From a bacterium (GTDB taxonomy: Bacteria > UBP4 > UBA4092 > JAOAEQ01), in NCBI GenBank assembly GCA_026416715.1, contig JAOAEQ010000017.1:4870-68869 (forward strand): a stretch of 64,000 nt of DNA, in the 5' to 3' direction. The notes below the pieces were generated by a model. The model was not told the DNA's origin, did not search any database, and saw only the letters and a program-made list of their open reading frames with translations. Of this stretch, positions 25,231 through 33,499 are shown piece after piece (positions within the stretch are counted from its first letter, which is position 1; each line of letters starts with the position of its first letter). A program made the translations under genes and the position numbers.

Positions 25231-26238
25231 CTACTTTTTCTTCGCACCACAGGATTCGCGAATAACTAATTCCGTTTCCAACAGTGAATCTTTAACTGGT
25301 TTCCCGCTAATTTTCTGAATGAGTTTCTCAGCGGCTATCGCGCCCATCTGATATTTCGGTTGTGATACCGTGGTTAACGGTATTTCAACCAATTCACAGA
25401 TACTCAAATCATCTGTGCCAACTAGCGCGATATCTTTAGGAATAGTTAATTTCGCGTTTCGAATAACCTGCATCGCACCAACCGCTACCGTATCACAAAC
25501 TGCATACACTGCCGTCGGACGTGGTGACATTTGCAGGACTTTTTCCATCGCTTGTGCGCCGGCTGAAATCGTAAATCCGCTTTGGATAATTCTTTTTCCA
25601 TTTGGGTCAAGTTTATATTCACATAACGCTTTCTGAAATCCAGCCAGCCGATGCCGGCTCAACATCGCATGCGGGTTTCCTGCTAAATGAACAATATCCC
25701 GATGCCCAAGTTGTAATAAATGCTTCGTTGCAGTATATCCGATTTTTTCATCATCGACACTAACAAACAATCCTTTTACTCCTTGAACCCGTGAACCGAT
25801 ATAGACTACGGGTTTCTTCTCTCGATAAATAATTTCATCTAAGTCAATCACATCACTCCCGAAAACCGGTGAAATAATCAACCCGTCAACGCCCTTACTT
25901 AACAACAATTCAACATACTTTATTTCTCGTTCTGTATCGCCTTCTGAAGTATTTAAAATAATACTATACCCTTCTTTTGCAGCAACTTCTTCTATCCCTT
26001 GAATAATTTCCGGGAAAAATGATGACATGATATCCGGAACCACTAACCCGATAAGAAACGTCTGTTTTTTAACCAAACCTCGCGCCATGATATTCGGGCG
26101 GTAGTTTAACTGTTTTGCGATGCGAAGCACCCGTTTTTTCGTCGACTCACTTATTCTCGGGTCTTGATGGAATACGCGAGAAACAGTCGTATGCGATACA
26201 TTTGCACGTTTCGCAATATGTTTGATAGTTACGCGCAT
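25231..26238 (-). CDS. LacI-family transcriptional regulator
   Basis: A 335-aa regulator. Residues 4-48 form the LacI helix-turn-helix and hinge: IKHIAKRANVSHTTVSRVF followed by LNYRPNIMARGL. The rest is a periplasmic-binding-protein-like effector domain with GLVVPDIMSSFFPEIIQGIE, ADGLIISP-like VDGLIISP, HRDIVHLAG, AVCDTVAVGAMQ and the C-terminal ELVIRESCG. It binds a sugar-like ligand and DNA palindromes. It is immediately upstream of, and nearly touching, the GHL10 gene, so it likely regulates polysaccharide use. An inverted repeat at 26318-26342 may be its operator. Confidence 0.94.
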   Translation of the reverse strand: MRVTIKHIAKRANVSHTTVSRVFHQDPRISESTKKRVLRIAKQLNYRPNIMARGLVKKQTFLIGLVVPDIMSSFFPEIIQGIEEVAAKEGYSIILNTSEGDTEREIKYVELLLSKGVDGLIISPVFGSDVIDLDEIIYREKKPVVYIGSRVQGVKGLFVSVDDEKIGYTATKHLLQLGHRDIVHLAGNPHAMLSRHRLAGFQKALCEYKLDPNGKRIIQSGFTISAGAQAMEKVLQMSPRPTAVYAVCDTVAVGAMQVIRNAKLTIPKDIALVGTDDLSICELVEIPLTTVSQPKYQMGAIAAEKLIQKISGKPVKDSLLETELVIRESCGAKKK

Positions 26239-26317
26239 AACCTCATCATTAATAAAACAATTTTAGATTGATCGGAACCGATTCAAACGGATGAAATCTC
26301 TCCAATGAAATCCACAC

Positions 26318-26342
26318 ATTACGTTGAAAATTATAACGTAAT
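26318..26342. promoter_or_regulatory. Inverted repeat upstream of the LacI gene, candidate operator
   Basis: ATTACGTT and AACGTAAT are perfect inverted 8-mers separated by 9 bases, about 80 bp upstream of the LacI start. A second, shorter dyad (ATCGG-AA-CCGAT) lies around 26270. Either could bind the regulator. Confidence 0.4.
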
Positions 26343-26381
26343 CTGTCTCTATTAACAATAAATTGATTGTGATAGTTGCGT

Positions 26382-27002
26382 TCATTGTCTTCTCTGTCGA
26401 ATAAGATAGATTAACGGTATGCTAATAAAAGTGACCGCCATTTTAACCATATATTGTCCAGTAATCAATGGAACAACCGGAAGGACACCGATAAAAGCGA
26501 TGCTAATAAATAATACACTATCGATCAAGGTTGATACAGCATTACTTATCAGCACTCGCGCCCATTTATGTTTTCCGACGTTTTGCCGCCACCAAGCGAA
26601 TACTTCCGTATCAATCAGCGAACTGATAAGATAAGCAACTAAACTTGCGAAAACGATTCGCGGCGTTGACCCCAACACACTGGAAAACGCAACGTTATGA
26701 GGATAAAATTTCGCTGGCGGTAGAAGGATAACCAGCTGAATATATGCTGCTAAGATGATATTCGCAACGAAAGCGGCATATACTACCTGCTGCGCACCTT
26801 TTTTCCCAAGTTTCTCATTTATCAAATCTATCAGAGTGAAGGTTAACGCATAAATGAATACCGCTGCTGGCACAACGATATTCCCCATAGCAATCGGTTT
26901 AGATGCAGTGACATTGGCTATCAACTCACAGGCGATATAGAGTCCAATTAATAGAATCGGCATAACTAAAAATACCTCGGAAGAACTTAAAAACGAAAGC
27001 AC
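26382..27002 (-). CDS. yhhQ: Queuosine precursor transporter (VUT family)
   Basis: A 206-aa integral membrane protein with six or so helices. The VUT/QPTR signature is seen in LTFTLIDLINEKLGKKGAQQVVYAAF, LGSTPRIVFASLVAYLISSLIDTEVFAWWRQ and the Asn-containing SNAVSTLIDSVLFISIAFIG. The family imports preQ0/preQ1 or queuine for tRNA wobble modification. The start is GTG 27002, but no ribosome-binding site is seen and the first ten codons lie in the arm of a palindromic repeat, so translation may begin downstream, for example at the Met before PILLIGLY. Confidence 0.9.
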   Translation of the reverse strand: MLSFLSSSEVFLVMPILLIGLYIACELIANVTASKPIAMGNIVVPAAVFIYALTFTLIDLINEKLGKKGAQQVVYAAFVANIILAAYIQLVILLPPAKFYPHNVAFSSVLGSTPRIVFASLVAYLISSLIDTEVFAWWRQNVGKHKWARVLISNAVSTLIDSVLFISIAFIGVLPVVPLITGQYMVKMAVTFISIPLIYLIRQRRQ

Positions 27003-27054
27003 GGAAAAATTTTTCTGATGTTGTTTAGTTCTTCCGTTCCTTTCTTCTTCCGAG
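26976..27054. repeat. Palindromic element spanning the start of the VUT gene
   Basis: CTCGGAAGAA (26976-26985) and TTCTTCCGAG (27045-27054) are perfect inverted copies. Left words CTCGGAA, GAACTTA, AAAACGA and right words CTTCCGT, TCCTTTC, TTCTTCC hold a 7-base register. The left arm encodes the first residues (LSSSEV) of the VUT protein. Confidence 0.6.
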
Positions 27055-27058
27055 AATA

Positions 27059-28927
27059 TTACTTTTTTGCTTGGAGATGGATTAAAAGTACGGTGATATC
27101 GCTCGGTGAAACTCCAGCAATTCGCGATGCTTGTCCCACAGAAATTGGTTTGATTTTGTTTAATTTTTCTTTCGCTTCATTACTCAACCCTGATACCGAT
27201 GAATAATCTAAATCCGACGGTAGTATTCTCTGTTCCAACTCTTGAAATCGAGCGACTTGCGCTAACTGGCGGTCGATATATCCCTGATATTTCGTCATAA
27301 TCGTTACCTGTTCTGCAACCGGCGCAGGAACCTGCGCTGATTCCGGATTCAGCTGGATTAATTCCGCATATCGAATTTCCGGCCGTTTCAATAATTGCTC
27401 TAAACTCGCTACTTCAAACTCCGGAGTCTGGAGTTTGGTATTTTGAATTTTAACATACGTTTTTTTCAGTCGTTCTCGTTCTTTCTCAATTGCAGACCGA
27501 TATTCATTAAACGCTTGATATTGTTCTTCTGGTATCAATCCGAATTTATATCCATAGTCCATCAACCGTAAATCCGCATTATCCTGCCGTAATAATAACC
27601 GATATTCTGCCTGGGAAGTAAACATCCGATACGGTTCCTGAGTCCCTTTCGTTACCAAATCATCAATTAAAACCCCGATATACGCTTGTGACCGGTCAAG
27701 AATAAACGGCGGTTCACCGCGCAATTTCAATACCGCATTAATCCCCGCCATCAACCCTTGCGCCGCTGCTTCTTCATATCCGGAGGTACCGTTAATCTGT
27801 CCAGCGAAATATAAGTTCTGAATAAGTTTCGTCTCCAATGTTGGCAGAAGTTGGGTCGGTGGAACGAAGTCGTATTCGATTGCATAGCCCGGTCGCATAA
27901 CTTCGACTTTTTCTAAACCGGGGATTGTTCGCAAGTATGCTATCTGCACGTCTTCTGGTAAGCTGGTAGATAATCCGTTCGGATAAATCGAAACGGTATT
28001 TCTCCCTTCCGGTTCTAAGAAAACTTGGTGCCGATCGCGGTCTGGAAACCGCATAACTTTATCCTCAATTGACGGGCAATATCGCGGTCCCCGCCCTTTA
28101 ATTACTCCGCAATATAACGGTGAACGGTCAAGATTATTCCGAATCAATTCATGGGTTTGCGGCGTGGTAAAAGTTATATAACATGGAACCTGAACAACGT
28201 TAATTTCTTTTGTAGAAAACGAAAATTTCGGCGGAGGAACATCGCCATCCTGCCGAGCTAATCTCGAAACATCTATCGTTCGTCCATCTAACCTTGGGCA
28301 AGTGCCAGTTTTCAATCTCGCTAATTCGAATCCCAGCGACCGTAAACTATCAGATAACCCGATAGCAGGAAACTCGCCTGCTCTCCCTGCGGGATACTGT
28401 GATAACCCGATATGGATAAGCCCATTTAGAAAGGTGCCAGTTGAAACGATTACAGCTTCAGCATAATATTCCCGACCGGTTTGCGTGCTAATACCACGTA
28501 CCCGATTATCTTCAACGAGTAAAGAATCTACCATCGCTTGTTTGATTGTCAATCGCGGCTGGGATTGGAGAACTCGCGTCATTTCCAGCCGATATGCTTC
28601 TTTATCCGCTTGCGCCCGTGGTGCCCGAACTGCTGGTCCTTTCGCTGTATTCAGCATCCGAAACTGGATTCCGGTTTTATCGATAGCTTTCCCCATTTCG
28701 CCACCTAGCGCATCTATTTCCCGCACCAAATGCCCTTTCGCTAGACCACCAATTGCAGGATTGCATGGCATTAACGCGATGGTATCCAGATTGATGGTTA
28801 GAAGCAAGGTTTCGCAACCCATCCGCGCAGCAGCTAACGCCGCTTCTATGCCAGCATGTCCCGCACCAACGACTATGATATCAAATTTTTTGGATTCTAT
28901 ATTCTTTTTCTGTTCAATAGCTTCCAT
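27059..28927 (-). CDS. mnmG: tRNA uridine-5-carboxymethylaminomethyl enzyme MnmG
   Basis: A 622-aa FAD protein that, with MnmE, modifies U34 of tRNAs. The dinucleotide fold VVGAGHAGIEAALAAARMG is near the N terminus, followed by LMPCNPAIGGLAKGHLVREIDALGG, RARMQ-like KGPAVRAPRAQADKEAY, GTFLNG, RLKTGTCPRLDGR, CYITFT, GPRYCPSIEDK, FAGQINGTSGYEEAAAQGL and MFTSQAEYRLLLRQDNADLRL. The C-terminal helical MnmE-interacting domain ends with GLSNEAKEKL and SRIAGVSPSDITVLLIHL. Length and motifs are normal. mnmE is not in this window. Ribosome-binding site aggat precedes the ATG. Confidence 0.97.
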   Translation of the reverse strand: MEAIEQKKNIESKKFDIIVVGAGHAGIEAALAAARMGCETLLLTINLDTIALMPCNPAIGGLAKGHLVREIDALGGEMGKAIDKTGIQFRMLNTAKGPAVRAPRAQADKEAYRLEMTRVLQSQPRLTIKQAMVDSLLVEDNRVRGISTQTGREYYAEAVIVSTGTFLNGLIHIGLSQYPAGRAGEFPAIGLSDSLRSLGFELARLKTGTCPRLDGRTIDVSRLARQDGDVPPPKFSFSTKEINVVQVPCYITFTTPQTHELIRNNLDRSPLYCGVIKGRGPRYCPSIEDKVMRFPDRDRHQVFLEPEGRNTVSIYPNGLSTSLPEDVQIAYLRTIPGLEKVEVMRPGYAIEYDFVPPTQLLPTLETKLIQNLYFAGQINGTSGYEEAAAQGLMAGINAVLKLRGEPPFILDRSQAYIGVLIDDLVTKGTQEPYRMFTSQAEYRLLLRQDNADLRLMDYGYKFGLIPEEQYQAFNEYRSAIEKERERLKKTYVKIQNTKLQTPEFEVASLEQLLKRPEIRYAELIQLNPESAQVPAPVAEQVTIMTKYQGYIDRQLAQVARFQELEQRILPSDLDYSSVSGLSNEAKEKLNKIKPISVGQASRIAGVSPSDITVLLIHLQAKK

Positions 28928-28944
28928 ATCCTAGCTACAGGGAT

Positions 28945-29024
28945 AAAAAAATAACCGCTAAGTACGCTACGATAATTCCAAAAATTCACTCAAGAGAACT
29001 TTTTTGCGTTTTTGCGGTTAGCCT
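28945..29024. repeat. Heptamer-register palindromic element between mnmG and ROK genes
   Basis: Left words TAACCGC, TAAGTAC, GCTACGA (28952-28972) are roughly complementary to right words TTGCGTT, TTTGCGG, TTAGCCT (29004-29024). Both arms hold a 7-base register. It overlaps the last two codons and stop of the ROK gene. Confidence 0.55.
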
Positions 29025-30007
29025 ATAAGTTCTTTCAATGCAATTCCAGCGGCGCCAATTGCTCCGGCATATTCGCCGAGTTTCGCCGGAAGAATTTTAA
29101 CCCGTTTCGCTGGTTGTGGGAACGCGCGTTTTTTCACTTCTTCCCGAATCGGATTAAATAGATATTCTCCAGCATTAATCATTCCACCGGAGAACACTAT
29201 CATCTCCGGATTGAAGATATTTACCAGACTCGCTGCCGCAATCCCAATATACCGCCCGGTCTCTCGCATAATATCTTTCGCTAACGTATCACCTTTCAAC
29301 ACCGCATCATATATCATCTTTGCAGTAACCTTATTCAAATCATTCTCTGCCAGTTCCCGGAGTATACTTTTCCTACCGAGCCGTAACGCATCTACCGCAC
29401 GATTAACCATTCCGGTTGCCGAGGCGATGGCTTCTAGACAACCATGATTCCCGCAATTACAAACCGGTCCGTTCGGGAAAACCGATATATGTCCAAGTTC
29501 ACCGGCGGTATCATCCGGTCCGCGATAGAGTTTTTTATCAATAATAATTCCGCCGCCGATACCAGTTCCGAGTGTTAACATAATCAAATTCGAAACCTTT
29601 TTCCCTGCACCAACCCAGAATTCGCCATACGCTGCCGCATTCGCATCGTTATCTAAGAAAACTGGGATTGTATTTCTAAACGCTTTTTTCACCATATCAC
29701 GTAAAGGAACATTCACCCAGCCATCCAAATTCGGTGCATCGATAATAACGCCGGTTTTAGTACTCAACGGACCCGGCGCACCAACTCCAATAGCGATAAT
29801 CTGATTAATTTGAATTTTCGCTTTCGCTACGGTCGCATAAATGGTATCAACAATACGGTTGACTACCGCATCTACACCTTGTTTCACTTCACTTAAACAT
29901 TTAACTGATGCGATAACTTTCCCGTTGATATCAGTAACCACGGTTATAATCGTCGTCCCACCTAAATCTACACCAATAAGATATTTCGCTTTTTTTGATT
30001 TATCCAT
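29018..30007 (-). CDS. ROK-family sugar kinase (glucokinase-like)
   Basis: A 329-aa ROK kinase. IGVDLGGTTIITVVTD is the phosphate-binding loop 1, GVGAPGPLSTKTGVI and FLDNDANAAAYGEFWVGAGK are the substrate region with the catalytic Asp, LTLGTGIGGGIII is the second phosphate loop, and GHISVFPNGPVCNCGNHGCLEAIAS is the ROK zinc motif (C-x-C-x4-C). ATP-dependent glucokinase is the likeliest activity; N-acetylhexosamine kinase is possible. No helix-turn-helix is present, so it is an enzyme, not a ROK repressor. It stands alone between mnmG and an intergenic repeat. Confidence 0.92.
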   Translation of the reverse strand: MDKSKKAKYLIGVDLGGTTIITVVTDINGKVIASVKCLSEVKQGVDAVVNRIVDTIYATVAKAKIQINQIIAIGVGAPGPLSTKTGVIIDAPNLDGWVNVPLRDMVKKAFRNTIPVFLDNDANAAAYGEFWVGAGKKVSNLIMLTLGTGIGGGIIIDKKLYRGPDDTAGELGHISVFPNGPVCNCGNHGCLEAIASATGMVNRAVDALRLGRKSILRELAENDLNKVTAKMIYDAVLKGDTLAKDIMRETGRYIGIAAASLVNIFNPEMIVFSGGMINAGEYLFNPIREEVKKRAFPQPAKRVKILPAKLGEYAGAIGAAGIALKELIG

Positions 30008-30037
30008 ATTGATCTAACAGCTTGTAAAATAAGTCAT

Positions 30038-30139
30038 GGAGTTAGGTAAAGAGTAAGTAGTGAGTTATGGTGTTGGTCTTAAGTGTTACTCTTATACCTA
30101 CTTTACTTCACTTAGATACCTAACTCCTTGACCATAACC
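30038..30139. repeat. Heptamer-register palindromic element
   Basis: GGAGTTAGGTA (30038-30048) and TACCTAACTCC (30117-30127) are perfect inverted copies. Left words GGAGTTA, GGTAAAG, AGTAAGT and right words CTACTTT, ACTTCAC, CCTAACT hold 7-base registers. The two arms nearly meet at TTAAG. Confidence 0.6.
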
Positions 30140-30543
30140 ATACTACTAAAACGAAGTTTGATTTACCCATTTTGGGGCATTATTTAATTTTATCCTAAAC
30201 TCGTTTGGTTTAGCTAGAGTATCGCAGGCTGTCAGCCAGCTTGATTATACAATATAAGTTTTGTGTAAAATTCAAAATGAACGGATAACTCTCGTTCTTT
30301 CAATTGGAAATGAAAATTATGACCATCGGTTAGAATTAGCTGAACTTGCATTGAGCTCCGGCAGAGTTCAATGCAACCCTACTGTAATTGCAGGCGTTCA
30401 TCTTTTTATTTGTTCAAGAACAACGGTAATCTGGTAATACCTAATTTTGATTCGTCACGAAAGTTGAAGTATACCGGTTTAATAAAGGTTGTAGAAGATA
30501 CTACTCTCTTCTGATTTTAAGGGGATTTAGAATCGGATTGCTG
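30140..30543. other. Intergenic region without recognised gene
   Basis: No ORF with coding character. It holds one perfect hairpin: TTGCATTGA (30346-30354) against TTCAATGCAA (30367-30376), flanked by a CTCCGGCAGAG loop, of the same style as the hairpins at 33272 and 51379. Nothing else is evident. Confidence 0.5.
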
Positions 30544-30901
30544 CTAATCCACCTGTTTATCATATATCTGCGGAAGTTGAGCGAAAATCAAATGCATACT
30601 GTCTTTATCTAGATAATCTTTTTTAATTAAAATTATCGCTGCATTGGTTTTCGCCCGAGAATTCCCTTCGTTAAGCAGTGCAACTAATTCCGATTTACCA
30701 AGAGGTTTTCTTTGATTACTTTATTTATTAATCCTTGAGTAGGTTCTCCACCACCAATATGAGATAGTTTATATGCTACTCCGCCCTGAATAAACCGGGG
30801 CTGAAAGTATATCGCAGTTATAATCAACGCGATTGCGGCAATATGATTGATGTATAAATTACTTTATCATATTCTTTAAACGTATTAAATCCAAATTGCA
30901 T
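30544..30901 (-). pseudogene. Small membrane protein gene with two frameshifts
   Basis: An ATG at 30901 opens with MQFGFNTFKEYDKVIY, then the frame is lost. A second frame reads INHIAAIALIITAIYFQPRF, a transmembrane segment, followed by SHIGGGEPTQGLINKVIKE, and is then lost. A third frame reads PLGKSELVALLNEGNSRAK and continues to QIYDKQVD and a stop at 30544. Stitched together, the three give a plausible protein of about 117 residues with one membrane helix and a short helical tail reminiscent of a HEAT-type repeat. The two frame changes make it a likely pseudogene, or a sequencing/assembly artefact. No family recognised. Confidence 0.6.
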
Positions 30902-30929
30902 AGTTATTTTTCTTACCAATCTAAATAAA

Positions 30930-33017
30930 TCACATCATCTGAATCGGGTCAACGTCGATAGTGATTGAAGTATTGCCTATTTTCGTTCGTTGCGGAAGTT
31001 GGAGAATACTGGTTTGGTAGAGTTCACGGAGTGCGCTCGTTTCTTTCGCTTTCAAGAGGATTTGGAACCGGTATTTCTTCTGCAATTTCGGGATCGGCGC
31101 AACCGCAGGACCGTATATTTCAACTATCGGTGATTTCGTGGTTTCATCAATCTGAACATTCTCACGTAACAAATCCGCTAGGTTCACTACGACCGAGCGC
31201 GCAGTTTCGAGTTTCCGATGTGAAACCACAATTAATCCGAGATGCCGGAACGGTGGATAAACCAGTTTCTTCCGATTATTCAATTCGAATTGATAGAATT
31301 CATGCCGAGTATTCTGTTTAGCAGCAATAATCGCCGGATGATTCGGATAAAAGGTCTGAACGATAACTTCGCCCGGAATATTCCCGCGACCAGCACGACC
31401 AGCAACCTGGGTTAATAAGGCATAGGTTCGTTCCGCCCCGCGAAAATCCGGCGCGGTTAACGAGGTATCCGCATTAATCACGCCGACTAAGGTTACATTC
31501 GGAACATCAATTCCTTTCGCTATCATCTGGGTTCCGACTAATATATCGGTTTTCCCAAGGATAAAATTTTCGAGTACGGTTTCATATAATCCTGGTGATT
31601 TCCGGATATCCATATCTAACCGCGCGATGTTCGCTTCTGGAAATAACTGGCGCATTTCAGTTTCAACCTGTTCGGTTCCAACCCCAAGATACCGTATCAA
31701 TTTTCCACCGCATTCCGGACAGAGTTTCGGTATCGGATATGTTTTCCCGCAATAATGGCACTGCAGCTGGTTAGTGGTTAAATGATAGGTGACGGTTGTC
31801 GAACAATCTTCGCAGAGTTCTCGATGCCCGCAAACGCGACAGAGAACGATTCGCGCATATCCCCGCTGATTCAAGAATAAAATCGTCTGCTCTTTTTTTG
31901 CTAATCGGTCAGAAATCGCTTCTCGTAATCGCCGACATACGATTTTCGCTTCCGGGTCAGCTAGAACTTCATCTTTTATATCAATTATGGTAAATTTCGG
32001 CATTAACCGATTATCAATTCGATTCGGTAATTCAGCTAATTGATATTTATTTATTTTCGCATTGTAATAACTTTCAAGCGAAGGCGTTGCGCTCCCGAGA
32101 ACGACGGTCGCATTCAGCATTTTCCCACGGAGCACCGCTACATCGCGGGCGTTATATCGTGGGGTATTCCCTTGTTTATAGCTGGTTTCATGTTCTTCAT
32201 CAACAATAATGAGTCCAAGGTTGTATAATGGAGCGAATACGGCTGAGCGCACGCCAACGACGATCCGAATATCGCCGCGTTTAACTGATTTCCATTGCTC
32301 ATATCGTTCGGATGGTGTTAATCCACTATGGAGCACTGCAACCTTATTTCCGAACCGGTCTTTAAACCGTTTAACGATTTGATAGGTTATCGCTATTTCC
32401 GGAACCAGCACCAATGCGGATTTCCCTTGTTTCAAGCATTCTGCAATTGATTGCAGGTATATTTCAGTTTTCCCGCTGCCAGTAACACCATACACCAGAA
32501 TGGTTTTAAATTGATTTACGTGCAAGCTTTGAACAATTAAATCGAGTGCTCTCTGCTGCTCTCTCGTCGGTAGTTGCGGTTCGCGCGGGATAACCTCAAT
32601 GCGGGAAAATAAATCTGAATGCGAACTTAGAAAACTATACGGCAGTAGCGACGAGTCAGTTAACGTTTTTTTCGATCTCGCTTTTCTAGCCGGGGGAGTA
32701 ACTAATTTCAACACTTCACCCCAAGCGCAAGCATAATAATCCGCAACCCATTTGGTTAACGAGAGTAAATGTTCATCGATAACCGGTGCTGCATCAATCA
32801 ACCGTTCGAGCGATTTAAGTTCTCGCACTTTCGGAACATCCGGAAATGCAACGATATATCCGATTTTTTTTCGCTTTCCGAACGGAACCCGAACCCGCAT
32901 CCCAATTCGAACCTGTGATTTCATATTTTCCGGAATCAAATAATGGAATAATTCCGGTATCGGAAGGTTTAACGCAACGGCTGCATAGTTCGGTAACCTC
33001 TGATTATTTTTTTGCAT
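30930..33017 (-). CDS. priA: Primosomal replication-restart helicase PriA
   Basis: About 695 aa (an in-frame TTG at 33056 would add 13 residues; ATG 33017 chosen, though neither has a clear ribosome-binding site). The N-terminal 3'-DNA-binding domain is followed by GVTGSGKTEIYLQ (Walker A), VDEEHETSYKQGNTPRYNARDVA (DEEH box), GSATPSLES, the zinc-binding CRVCGHRELCEDC and CHYCGKTYP...CPECGG clusters, and VLVGTQMIAKGIDVPNVTLVG with QVAGRAGRG. It reloads the replisome at stalled forks. Order and length are normal. It diverges from the FHA gene. Confidence 0.97.
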   Translation of the reverse strand: MQKNNQRLPNYAAVALNLPIPELFHYLIPENMKSQVRIGMRVRVPFGKRKKIGYIVAFPDVPKVRELKSLERLIDAAPVIDEHLLSLTKWVADYYACAWGEVLKLVTPPARKARSKKTLTDSSLLPYSFLSSHSDLFSRIEVIPREPQLPTREQQRALDLIVQSLHVNQFKTILVYGVTGSGKTEIYLQSIAECLKQGKSALVLVPEIAITYQIVKRFKDRFGNKVAVLHSGLTPSERYEQWKSVKRGDIRIVVGVRSAVFAPLYNLGLIIVDEEHETSYKQGNTPRYNARDVAVLRGKMLNATVVLGSATPSLESYYNAKINKYQLAELPNRIDNRLMPKFTIIDIKDEVLADPEAKIVCRRLREAISDRLAKKEQTILFLNQRGYARIVLCRVCGHRELCEDCSTTVTYHLTTNQLQCHYCGKTYPIPKLCPECGGKLIRYLGVGTEQVETEMRQLFPEANIARLDMDIRKSPGLYETVLENFILGKTDILVGTQMIAKGIDVPNVTLVGVINADTSLTAPDFRGAERTYALLTQVAGRAGRGNIPGEVIVQTFYPNHPAIIAAKQNTRHEFYQFELNNRKKLVYPPFRHLGLIVVSHRKLETARSVVVNLADLLRENVQIDETTKSPIVEIYGPAVAPIPKLQKKYRFQILLKAKETSALRELYQTSILQLPQRTKIGNTSITIDVDPIQMM

Positions 33018-33056
33018 AGACAATTTATGGTTATCCAGAATCAATAACTTCAGCAA

Positions 33057-33499
33057 GAGAAAATAATATTTCTAAACAAATGTAGCATACCATACATTCC
33101 AGTAAACTCCAATTACATTTTGGTAATCGATGGTAACTTTTTTACCCATTGTTAACGGTTGCGACCGGCTCGGTACAGCTTAACCGCAATACATCACTTA
33201 AAATCTACCTTCTGATAACTTACCATCCTGATTTGATTAACCTTAACGGAATTTAACGGTTTCGAAGTGATACCCGAATTGATCGGTTCAATTCGGGTTC
33301 TACCCCGCTTTCGGTTCAGATTATATTTCGGGGTATTCGCTGATTTAATTTCGGTATAGTTTTCGCATAGTAAATTATGGTGTAGCCGCTGGTTTTCAAT
33401 GATAAACATTAACCATTATTGTATCTGACTAGTTGACGAAATACTTTAGTCAGAGATACAATGGTATAGATATTGGAAGAACTTATTGGAGGAGATATT
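33057..33499. other. Divergent intergenic region between priA and the FHA gene
   Basis: No convincing gene; a 71-codon minus-strand ORF lacks coding character. A perfect hairpin ACCCGAATTGA / TCAATTCGGGT lies at 33272-33298 and shares its 11-base stem with the hairpin at 51379. The last 40 bases hold GGAGGAG, the ribosome-binding site for the FHA gene. Confidence 0.6.
33272..33298. repeat. Hairpin, copy 1 of a shared 11-bp stem
   Basis: ACCCGAATTGA and TCAATTCGGGT flank a 5-base loop. The stem recurs exactly at 51379-51405 with a different loop. As it sits between divergent genes, termination is unlikely to be its role here. Confidence 0.7.

Noticed and set aside
33194-33409. Minus-strand ORF of 71 codons between priA and the FHA gene
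   Set aside because: Its sequence covers the hairpin repeat, has no ribosome-binding site and no family pattern.
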